Shown one piece after another: positions 17,562 to 24,268 of a stretch of 53,858 bases of DNA. Source of the DNA: Planctomycetota bacterium (lineage in GTDB: Bacteria > Planctomycetota > MHYJ01 > JACPRB01). The notes below the pieces were generated by a model, which saw nothing but the letters and a program-made list of their open reading frames with translations, made no database searches and was not told where the DNA came from. The DNA lies in the NCBI GenBank assembly GCA_016209705.1, contig JACQVR010000102.1:1-53858 (forward strand), written 5' to 3'. The stretch's first letter is position 1. The number at the start of each line of letters is the position of its first letter. The position numbers were made by a program, and so were the translations under genes.

Positions 17562-17593
17562 TTGCTGGATGCTTGCTACTGGATGCTGGATAC
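17562..17593. repeat. GGATGCT quasi-tandem tract before the permease gene
   Basis: TTGCTGGATGCTTGCTACTGG and GGATGCTGGATAC units lie between divergent yvcK and the permease. A related CCGGATGCTGTCAACTGGATG stretch recurs near 19066-19088. Confidence 0.5.
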
Positions 17594-17607
17594 TTCAATA
17601 TCTCCCC

Positions 17608-18459
17608 GTGTCCCTGGCCACCCACCCGCTCGCCCTCGCCGTTGTCGGCTTCATCGTCGGTTTCATCGGCACGCTCGTCGGCGTCGGCGGCGGCTTCTTC
17701 ATGGTGCCGTATTTCCTCATGGTGGCGGGTCTGAGCAAGCTGACGTCCGTGGGCACGTCCTTGGCGATCATCGTCTTGAACGCGGTCTCGGGTTCCGTCC
17801 GCTGGGGCTTCCAGCGGCGGATCGATTATCGAATCGGGATCGCCTTCGCGCTCGCCACGATTCCCGCCACATGGCTGGGGCGGGAAGCGGCCGTCCGGAT
17901 CCACTCGAATGCCTTCAAAATCGCGTTCGCGGCCGTCGTCGCGCTGGCGGGAATGTATCTGGCGAAGCCGGTCTCCCCCGCGGCCGACGGCCGTCGGTTC
18001 CGTTGGTTCCGTCACGGCATCCGGCGCGAGTTCACCGACGCGTTCGGAATCCGGCACGGCTATGACGTGAACATGATGTTCGGCGTGGCGGCGAGTGTGG
18101 CGATCGGTTTCCTCGCGGCGCTTTTCGGCGTCGGCGGCGGCTTCCTGCATGTACCGATGATGATCGTCCTCTACGGCATGCCGGCGCACGTCGCGGTGGC
18201 GACGTCTCAGTTCGTTCTCGCCATCACGGCATCGGCGGCCGCCGTCGGCTACGCCTTGCTGATCCCTCCGGCGATCGACGGGACGGCGCTCCTTTGGTGC
18301 GGCGGCGGGGCGGTGCTGGGGGCGCAGGCGGGGGCGGCGCTGGCGCCGCGCGTGGCCGCGGTGTGGCTTCGGCTTCTCCTGGCCGCGATCCTCGGCATCG
18401 TCGCCCTCGGCATGCTGGCGGGCGGGCTGGGATGGCTGCCGCCGGCGGCGGCCCGTTGA
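17608..18459 (+). CDS. TauE/SafE (TSUP) family membrane permease
   Basis: 283 aa from GTG at 17608. Eight or so hydrophobic segments come in two repeats, each opening with the TSUP signature: GFIGTLVGVGGGFFMVPYFL near the N-terminus and GFLAALFGVGGGFLHVPMMI in the second half. Members export sulfite or organosulfur or sulfonate compounds. The substrate here is open. Upstream reading frames over yvcK are shadows. Confidence 0.88.
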   Translation: MSLATHPLALAVVGFIVGFIGTLVGVGGGFFMVPYFLMVAGLSKLTSVGTSLAIIVLNAVSGSVRWGFQRRIDYRIGIAFALATIPATWLGREAAVRIHSNAFKIAFAAVVALAGMYLAKPVSPAADGRRFRWFRHGIRREFTDAFGIRHGYDVNMMFGVAASVAIGFLAALFGVGGGFLHVPMMIVLYGMPAHVAVATSQFVLAITASAAAVGYALLIPPAIDGTALLWCGGGAVLGAQAGAALAPRVAAVWLRLLLAAILGIVALGMLAGGLGWLPPAAAR

Positions 18460-18550
18460 CGGGCTCCTCCTCGTCCCATGGGATAAGAGTCACGATGGCC
18501 AAGAAGCATGGAATCACGCTGAATCTTCCGGTCCATATCATCGTTTATCA

Positions 18551-18688
18551 ATGAAGGATATGGTGATCATCTTCAGAGGGCAGGTCCGCATCTCGATCAC
18601 GCTGGAGGGAAGCAAGGCCAAGGTCGAAACAAAAGGAGAGGTCGATCTTCGTCCTACCATCGAGGAAGCGCAGTTTCAGCACGCCTAA
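18551..18688 (+). CDS. Very small ORF of unknown function, 45 aa
   Basis: MKDMVIIFRGQVRISITLEG... is a lysine/valine/isoleucine-rich 45-residue frame unlike the GC-skewed shadows around it. It overlaps by ATGA a preceding 19-codon frame (18495-18554, MAKKHGITLNLPVHIIVYQ). The pair could be remnants of a larger gene. The gap 18460-18769 holds nothing else I can name. Confidence 0.3.
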   Translation: MKDMVIIFRGQVRISITLEGSKAKVETKGEVDLRPTIEEAQFQHA

Positions 18689-18769
18689 GGCGACATCCCA
18701 CAGGCCGAGCCATGTCGACTTGAAAAGAAGCCGCATTCACGCGGCCGGCTAGGTATAATGCGAGTAGCC

Positions 18770-19042
18770 ATGGAAGTGGACCGGAAGTTGAAGTGCGTGA
18801 TGTGCGGAGAGACGTTCACGTTCTCCGCCGCCGAGCAGAAACTGTACGCGATGCAGGGACTTCACCATGAGCCCAAGCGGTGCCGCGCCTGCCGCGAGAC
18901 CACCCGCCGGCCCCGCCCTCGCGACCTCCACATCACCGCCTGCGCGACGTGCGGCCAGGAAGCGCAAGTCCCTTTTCTTCCCAAGCCCGGCCAGCCCGTC
19001 TACTGCGCCGACTGCTACGCCCGCGCCCGCACCCGCTCATAG
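18770..19042 (+). CDS. Zinc-ribbon protein with two or more CxxC pairs
   Basis: 90 aa. CVMCGETFTFSAAEQ...KRCRACRE forms one four-cysteine ribbon and CATCGQEAQVPFLPKPGQPVYCADC a second. The second matches the CxxC-x-CxxC-type small zinc-finger proteins that are common in PVC and related genomes. A TATAAT motif at 18754-18759 lies just ahead. It has no predicted membrane segment. Role unknown, perhaps nucleic-acid binding or redox. Confidence 0.8.
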   Translation: MEVDRKLKCVMCGETFTFSAAEQKLYAMQGLHHEPKRCRACRETTRRPRPRDLHITACATCGQEAQVPFLPKPGQPVYCADCYARARTRS

Positions 19043-19140
19043 ATTCTTGCGGTTGCCTTCGCTGATGCCGGATGCTGTCAACTGGATGACTCCCCATTCA
19101 TTGACGCGTTCTCCTTCTGCACGTACATTTCGGCTTCAGG

Positions 19141-19165
19141 CTTTGGACTTTGGACTCTGGACTCC
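19141..19165. repeat. TTTGGACT quasi-tandem tract before the ferritin-like gene
   Basis: CTTTGGACTTTGGACTCTGG stands about 15 bases upstream of the ferritin-like gene's start. The related units CTTGAGACTTCGGACG (38960s) and TTTGGACTTCGGACTT (40550s) occur elsewhere in the window. Confidence 0.5.
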
Positions 19166-19177
19166 TCCGGGGGTTTT

Positions 19178-19591
19178 ATGGACGAAATGCTCAAAGCGCT
19201 TCAGGAATGCTACCGCCACGAGTTGACGCTGGCCGTCCGCTACGTCAACTTCGCAGTGCAGGTGTCGGGCCTTGACCGCCTCCACTTGGTCGAGCTCTTC
19301 AAGGGGAACGCCACCGATTCGATCGGTCATGCCGAAAAGATCGGCGCGAAGATCGTGGCGAAGGGCGGGACGCCGCAGGGGAAAGTGAGCGAGGATCTCG
19401 CCGGCGCGCCGGGCAGCGTCCAGAAGATGCTCGAGCAGGCGCTCAAGGACGAGGAAACGGCGGTGACGCTCTACTCGGCCGCCGTTCCCCTGGCCAAAAA
19501 CGATCTCGCGCTGCGTGAAACGCTGGTCCACATCCTGAAGGACGAGCAAGCCAGCGTCGACGAGCTCAAGCTGCTCCTCAAAGGCCGTTGA
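19178..19591 (+). CDS. Ferritin-like di-iron protein (bacterioferritin-like)
   Basis: 137 aa, all helical. Candidate iron ligands appear at regular spacing: Glu in RHELTLAVRY, His in DSIGHAEKIG, Glu in LKDEETAVTLY, and Glu in ILKDEQASVDEL, a four-helix-bundle pattern. Length and layout fit short bacterioferritin or Dps-like storage and detoxification proteins. It lies directly upstream of fur and the feo genes, which supports a role in iron handling. Confidence 0.8.
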   Translation: MDEMLKALQECYRHELTLAVRYVNFAVQVSGLDRLHLVELFKGNATDSIGHAEKIGAKIVAKGGTPQGKVSEDLAGAPGSVQKMLEQALKDEETAVTLYSAAVPLAKNDLALRETLVHILKDEQASVDELKLLLKGR

Positions 19592-19694
19592 CCGAAAACC
19601 GTTGAGCGCACGCCGCAGACCGCCCGGCGGCTCAAGGTCCAAGGTTCATTTCTCTATTGATCTCCAAGAGCTTTTCCCGTACACTTATTGATAC

Positions 19695-19709
19695 TGAGAC
19701 TCAGTCTCA
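19695..19709. promoter_or_regulatory. Fur-box-like palindrome in front of fur
   Basis: TGAGA-CTCAG-TCTCA is a 5+5+5 inverted repeat ending 8 bases before the fur ATG. The same TGAGA-N5-TCTCA design is found before the porin gene. This is consistent with Fur controlling its own gene. The close spacing also suggests a very short leader. Confidence 0.65.
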
Positions 19710-19717
19710 ATACGAAC

Positions 19718-20209
19718 ATGGACCGGGCGATCGACAAGGTTCGCGACGCGCTCCAGGCCCGCGGGCTGCGGCTGACGAAGCCCCGCCGGCTCGTCGCCGA
19801 GAAGGTGCTCTCGGCCCGCCGGCACCTGGCGGCCGACGACGTCCTCGAGATGCTCCGCCGCGACGGCACGCCCGTCGCGCGCGCCACCGTGTACCGGACG
19901 CTCGAAATGATGAAGGAATGCGGCACGTTCGACGAACACGACTTCGGCCGCGGCCGCAAAGTCTACGAGCGCGCCATCGGGCGTCCCCATCACGACCACC
20001 TCTACTGCATCGGGTGCGGGGCCATCATCGAGTTCCAGGAGCCGGAGATCGAACGGCTCCAGGATCAAGTCACGCGCCGCTACCACTTCATCGCGATGTA
20101 CCACAGCCACAAGATCTTCGGATACTGCCGCCGCTGCGGCCCCAAGGCGCCTTCGGGAGACAAAGCTCATGATGAACCACCAAGACACCAAGACACCAAG
20201 AATGACTAG
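19718..20209 (+). CDS. fur: Ferric uptake regulator (Fur family)
   Basis: 163 aa from ATG 19718 (an upstream TTG at 19688 would run through the operator). The winged helix is LTKPRRLVAEKVLSARRHLAADDVLEML...ARATVYRTLEMM. The metal sites are HHDHLYCIGCGAIIEFQEPEIE and the C-terminal CRRCG, with the second zinc pair. It represses iron-uptake genes when iron is replete. Its final residues (PPRHQDTKND) are encoded by a repeat arm, an oddity shared by several genes here. The ferritin-like gene is upstream and feoA downstream. Confidence 0.93.
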   Translation: MDRAIDKVRDALQARGLRLTKPRRLVAEKVLSARRHLAADDVLEMLRRDGTPVARATVYRTLEMMKECGTFDEHDFGRGRKVYERAIGRPHHDHLYCIGCGAIIEFQEPEIERLQDQVTRRYHFIAMYHSHKIFGYCRRCGPKAPSGDKAHDEPPRHQDTKND

Positions 20210-20296
20210 AGAGGATCGCTTTCACGCTGCGGAGGCGGCATCTCGCATCGCTGAAGAAAAAAATTCCTCTTCGTGTCTTGGTGCCTTGGTGGTGAA
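20174..20296. repeat. Inverted CCAAGACA repeat element joining fur to feoA
   Basis: The left arm (20174-20200) is ACCACCAAGACACCAAGACA and on. The right arm (20269-20296) is its complement (GTGTCTTGGTGCCTTGGTGG). The 68-nt core is ordinary sequence. The fur stop codon follows the left arm and the feoA GTG start lies in the right arm, so a transcript would fold the feoA start into a long hairpin. Confidence 0.7.
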
Positions 20297-20522
20297 AAGG
20301 ACACTCGCGGATGTTCCGGTCGGCTCCCGGGTCGTCGTCGAGTCCGTCAACGGCCCCATGGGCGCGCGCCTGGGGGAGATGGGCCTGATCGCCGGCGCCG
20401 AAGTCGAGATCGTTCAAGCCATTCCCCTCGGCGGCCCCCTGGTGCTGGACCGGCAGGGATTCGTGTTCGCCTTGAGGCGCCGGGACGCCTGCGAGGTGCG
20501 GGTTCGCGGAGGGACTCCATGA
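20292..20522 (+). CDS. feoA: Ferrous iron transport protein A (FeoA)
   Basis: 76 aa SH3-like FeoA domain from a GTG at 20292: VKRTLADVPVGSRVVV...RLGEMGLIAGAEVEIVQ...GFVFALRRRDACEVRV. In-frame codons further upstream only translate the repeat element. It stimulates the FeoB transporter. Its stop codon overlaps the feoB start (ATGA), indicating translational coupling. Confidence 0.9.
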   Translation: MKRTLADVPVGSRVVVESVNGPMGARLGEMGLIAGAEVEIVQAIPLGGPLVLDRQGFVFALRRRDACEVRVRGGTP

Positions 20523-22594
20523 GTTCCGCCGTCGCCGCGCCGTCGCTGACCGTCGCGCTCATCGGCAATCCCAACTGCGGCAAGAGCACGCTCTTCAACC
20601 GCCTGACCGGCCTCCGCCAGCGCGTCGCCAATTATGCCGGCGTGACGGTCGAGCGCCGCCTCGGGCGGATGCGGCTGACCGACGGCGTTTCGGCCACGGT
20701 CGTCGATCTTCCCGGCGTCCGCAGCTTGGCGCCGCGCTCACCGGACGAGCGCATCGCGGTGGACGTGCTGCTCGGCCGCCGGTCCGACGTGCCGCCGCCC
20801 GACGTGGCGCTCGTTGTTCTAAACGCGCACCATCTCGAAGTCGGCTTGTACCTGCTGCTCCAGGTGCGCGAGCTGGGCCTGCCGGCCGTGGCGGCCGTCA
20901 ACATGGCCGATGAAACCGAGCGCGTCGGTCTGGCAATCGACTACGAGAAGCTGTCGCGGGAGCTGGGCGTTCCCGCAGTTCGCACCGTCGCCACGGAGGG
21001 GGCGGGGCTGGACGCGCTCAAGGAAGCGATCGCAGGCGTTCGCGAGACGGAGCGCCGTCCCCCGGAGCCGATGCCGGCGCCGCTGCGGGAAGCGTGCGCC
21101 CGGCTGCGCACGACGTGGAACGGAGCGTTCTCCGATACGGAGCTGGCGGATTACCTGGTCGAGGGGCGGGAGGCGGAGGGAGCCTCGGTGGAGCTGGGGG
21201 AATGCTTGGAAGCCGAACGGCGGCGCCTGGCCCAGACGGGCGCCGACGTGCGCGAGCTGGTGGTCGGGACGCGGTTCCGGCGCGCCAGCGAGATTTGCTC
21301 CCGGGCCGTAGCGCCGGCGTCCCGCGACCGCCGCGGGACGTGGACACGGCGGCTGGATGGGATCGTCACGCACCCCATCGCCGGCTACGCGGTCTTCCTG
21401 TTCCTGATGGCTCTCATTTTCCAGGCGATGTTCCGCTGGGCCGAATGGCCCATGGGATGGATCGAAGGCGGCATCGCGGCGGCGGGGAACGTCGCGGCGG
21501 ACGCGCTCGGCCCCGGCGATCTATCGAGCCTGCTGAGGGACGGCGTGCTGGCCGGAGTCGGCGCCGTGGTCGTGTTCCTGCCGCAGATCGTCCTGCTCTT
21601 TCTGTTCATGGGGATTCTGGAAGATACCGGGTATATGTCGCGCGCGGTGCTGCTTCTGGATCGGCCTCTGTCCGCGGTCGGCCTGTCCGGTCGCGGCTTT
21701 GTTCCGCTCTTGGGTTCGATGGCGTGCGCCGTGCCGGGGGTGATGGCGACGCGCGTCATTCCCGACGCGCGGGAGCGGCTGGCCACGATTTGCGTGGCGC
21801 CGCTGATGACGTGCAGCGCGCGGTTGCCGGTGTACACGTGCCTCATCGGCGCGGTCCTCGTCGAGCGCACGGTGGCGGGCGTCGCGTCACTTCGCGGAGT
21901 GACGCTTCTGGGGCTGTATCTGTTGGGCGTTCTGAGCGCGCTGACGGCCGCGCTGGTCCTGCGTCGCACGACGCTCCGCCGGACGAGCACGAATTTCGTC
22001 GTCGAGTTGCCGCCGTATCGATGGCCGACGTGGCGGACCACGGGGGTTCAGCTCTGGCATCGGGTGAAGACCTTCCTCGTCCGCGCCGGGACGGTCATCC
22101 TGGGCATCAGCATTCTTCTGTGGTTCCTGACCCAGTATCCGAAATCCGGCGGCTCCGATCCTGCGGTGCAATTGGAGCAGAGCCTGGCCGGACGCGCGGG
22201 AAAGGCCATCGAGCCGGTGATCCGCCCTCTGGGTTACGATTGGAAGGTCGGCATCGGCCTGCTCACGTCCTTTTTCAGCGCCCGCGAAGTATTCGTGAGC
22301 ACGATGAGCACCGTCTACAGCGTGGAGGAGGAGGGGGACGGCGTGCAATCCCTCCAGCGGCGGCTGCGGGAAGAACGGGACGAGGCCACCGGCGCGCCTC
22401 GGTGGACGCTGCCCGTGGGGCTGTCGCTCCTCGTGTTTTACGCCTACGCGATGCTGTGCAGTTCCACCGTCGTCACGGTCTTTCGCGAGACGGGATCGTG
22501 GAAGTGGGCGCTGGGGCAGGTCGCGGCCATGACGGCGCTCGCTTATGGCGCCGCGTTCGTGACGTATCGAATCGCGTTCGCTTTGGCTTCGTAA
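20519..22594 (+). CDS. feoB: Ferrous iron transporter FeoB
   Basis: 691 aa. The N-terminal G domain has G1 GNPNCGKS (residues 16-23), G3 DLPG and G4 NMAD. A helical GDI domain follows, then the membrane domain with paired Gate motifs (GSMACAVPGVMATRVI and FFSAREVFVSTMSTVY) and the segment PLMTCSARLPVYTCLIGA. It imports Fe(II) across the inner membrane. The start is set by the ATGA overlap with feoA. Downstream, 26 bp later, is the small Cys-rich partner. Confidence 0.96.
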   Translation: MSSAVAAPSLTVALIGNPNCGKSTLFNRLTGLRQRVANYAGVTVERRLGRMRLTDGVSATVVDLPGVRSLAPRSPDERIAVDVLLGRRSDVPPPDVALVVLNAHHLEVGLYLLLQVRELGLPAVAAVNMADETERVGLAIDYEKLSRELGVPAVRTVATEGAGLDALKEAIAGVRETERRPPEPMPAPLREACARLRTTWNGAFSDTELADYLVEGREAEGASVELGECLEAERRRLAQTGADVRELVVGTRFRRASEICSRAVAPASRDRRGTWTRRLDGIVTHPIAGYAVFLFLMALIFQAMFRWAEWPMGWIEGGIAAAGNVAADALGPGDLSSLLRDGVLAGVGAVVVFLPQIVLLFLFMGILEDTGYMSRAVLLLDRPLSAVGLSGRGFVPLLGSMACAVPGVMATRVIPDARERLATICVAPLMTCSARLPVYTCLIGAVLVERTVAGVASLRGVTLLGLYLLGVLSALTAALVLRRTTLRRTSTNFVVELPPYRWPTWRTTGVQLWHRVKTFLVRAGTVILGISILLWFLTQYPKSGGSDPAVQLEQSLAGRAGKAIEPVIRPLGYDWKVGIGLLTSFFSAREVFVSTMSTVYSVEEEGDGVQSLQRRLREERDEATGAPRWTLPVGLSLLVFYAYAMLCSSTVVTVFRETGSWKWALGQVAAMTALAYGAAFVTYRIAFALAS

Positions 22595-22620
22595 TTCGTG
22601 ATTCGTACTTCGGACTCTGT
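22591..22620. repeat. ATTCGTGATTCGT quasi-tandem tract after feoB
   Basis: GTAATTCGTGATTCGTACTTCGG spans the feoB stop codon and the gap before the next ATG. It resembles the other degenerate tracts but has no inverted partner nearby. Confidence 0.4.
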
Positions 22621-22773
22621 ATGTGGCAGTCGATCGCGGCGTTGGCCCTGGTGAGCGCGATTTCGGCTTGGCTGGCGATTCGCGCGTGGCGCGCGCTTCG
22701 CCGCCAAGGAGGCTGCGGCGGTTGCGCGCTGGCCGGCGATCTGGAAACGCCGGGGGCTCGAAAGGCTCGCTGA
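22621..22773 (+). CDS. FeoB-associated Cys-rich membrane peptide
   Basis: 50 aa: one membrane segment (SIAALALVSAISAWLAIRAW) and a cytoplasmic tail with GGCGGCAL. Size, layout and place behind feoB match the FeoB-associated Cys-rich membrane protein family, found beside feoB in several phyla and proposed to assist it. The start is an ATG right after a short repeat tract. Confidence 0.75.
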   Translation: MWQSIAALALVSAISAWLAIRAWRALRRQGGCGGCALAGDLETPGARKAR

Positions 22774-22795
22774 ACTATTTTTTTGGATGTCTGGC

Positions 22796-22810
22796 TGAGA
22801 TTGAGTCTCA
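22796..22810. promoter_or_regulatory. Fur-box-like palindrome before the porin gene
   Basis: TGAGA-TTGAG-TCTCA, immediately followed by an extra GTCTCA, is built exactly like the box before fur. It lies 130 bp upstream of the porin start, which supports iron regulation of the porin and flavoprotein genes downstream. Confidence 0.65.
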
Positions 22811-22942
22811 GTCTCATATAAGCAGACACCGCCGCCGGCGGAAGGTTGCAAGCGCTCCGGCCGGCGGCGGACGGCTGGACAGGGCTTTGGCCCCGCCCTG
22901 CGCCGCCATGATACCACGATGGGGCCGATGAAGGGAGGCTTC

Positions 22943-24256
22943 ATGCGTTTCGTGTGCGCGGCGGCGGTTCTGCTGTGCGGGACGGCGGCTTGGGCGCAGG
23001 TGAGCCAGGAGGAGTTCGACAAGATGAAAAAGGAGGTGGCGGAACTCCGGGAGAAGCTGGGCCTACAGGAGGAGCCCGCTCCCGGCCAGGACACCATCCA
23101 GCAACGCTATCAGGAGGACATTAAGCGCCGCGCGGGCCAGGTCTATTCAAAGCCCTTCCTGGCGCGGTTCGGGCGCGGGGTTCACGTCGGCGGCTACCTC
23201 GATCTCGAGTTCATCGGCGTGGAGAAGTCCAACGACGACACATTCGACCAGCACCGGTTCGTTCCCTTCTTCTACGCGGACGTGTCGGAAGCCATCAAAG
23301 TGGCGGCCGAGGTCGAGATCGAGCACGGCGGCGAACTGGGCATCGAGTTCGCCCATGTGGACTGGTGGATGGCGGACCAGATCAACTTCCGCGCCGGCAT
23401 CATCCTGGATCCGCTGGGCAAGTTCAATCTGGTTCACGACGCGCCGTTCCAGGACTTGACGCTGCGGCCGCTCGTGGACGAAACGGTCATCCCCGCCGTG
23501 CTGCGCGAGCCCGGCGTCGGCTTCTTCGGCACGTTCGACGTGGATCCGTGGAAGATCGACTACGAAATCTACGTGGTGAACGGTTTCAAGGGCCTGAGCG
23601 AGTCGGGAACCACTGTCATCAACACGTCGTCGGGTCTGCGGAGCGCCCGCCCGCACTCGTCGGCGCTGGGCAGCCGCGGGTTTCGCGACTTCAACGACAA
23701 CAAGGCGATCGTCGGGCGCGTCGCCGTCTCGCCGTTTCTCGGCTTCGAAGTCGGAGGTTCATTCCACACCGGCAAGTACGACGAGTCGGGCGACAACAAT
23801 CTGACGATTCTGGCGTTCGATTGGACCCTCAGCGGGGGAGGGATCTACAACACTCTCTTCGGCGGCCAAGCGGGGACCCTTCGGGACATCTTCTTCGCGC
23901 TTGAGATCGTCGGGGAATGGGCCTCGGCGGACCTCGATCGCGACGCCGCCGCACGGGCGGCCGGGGTGCCGGGATCGCTCGACGGCTATTACGTCGAGCT
24001 CCGCTATCACTTCATGCCGGAGTTCCTGCGGCGGACGATCCCCGGCGCCTCCGACGAGTCGACGTTCACCCTGGTCACGCGGTGGGACGACACGGATCTG
24101 GACGGAGCCCGGCGCACCCGGCTGACGTTCGGCCTGAATTTCCGGCCTCGCGAAGCCACGGTGGTCAAGTTCGAGTACGGCCTTCAGGAGGAATCCGGCG
24201 ACGCCGCCGACGTCGATAACGATATTTATGCATTCTCGATCGCCACTTATTTCTAA
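22943..24256 (+). CDS. Outer-membrane porin (OprO/P-like)
   Basis: 437 aa from ATG 22943, which follows GGGAGGC. The signal peptide is MRFVCAAAVLLCGTAAWA. A short coiled coil (EEFDKMKKEVAELREKLG) of the kind that trimerises porins or contacts peptidoglycan comes next. The barrel follows, with many alternating aromatic strands (FFYADVSEAIKVAAEVEIEHG, GYYVELRYHFMPEF) and a terminal Phe (DIYAFSIATYF). The barrel resembles phosphate-selective OprO/OprP porins, but a Fur-type box upstream and the flavoprotein downstream suggest iron or electron transfer in this organism. Confidence 0.85.
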   Translation: MRFVCAAAVLLCGTAAWAQVSQEEFDKMKKEVAELREKLGLQEEPAPGQDTIQQRYQEDIKRRAGQVYSKPFLARFGRGVHVGGYLDLEFIGVEKSNDDTFDQHRFVPFFYADVSEAIKVAAEVEIEHGGELGIEFAHVDWWMADQINFRAGIILDPLGKFNLVHDAPFQDLTLRPLVDETVIPAVLREPGVGFFGTFDVDPWKIDYEIYVVNGFKGLSESGTTVINTSSGLRSARPHSSALGSRGFRDFNDNKAIVGRVAVSPFLGFEVGGSFHTGKYDESGDNNLTILAFDWTLSGGGIYNTLFGGQAGTLRDIFFALEIVGEWASADLDRDAAARAAGVPGSLDGYYVELRYHFMPEFLRRTIPGASDESTFTLVTRWDDTDLDGARRTRLTFGLNFRPREATVVKFEYGLQEESGDAADVDNDIYAFSIATYF

Positions 24257-24268
24257 CCCGTGTTCTCT

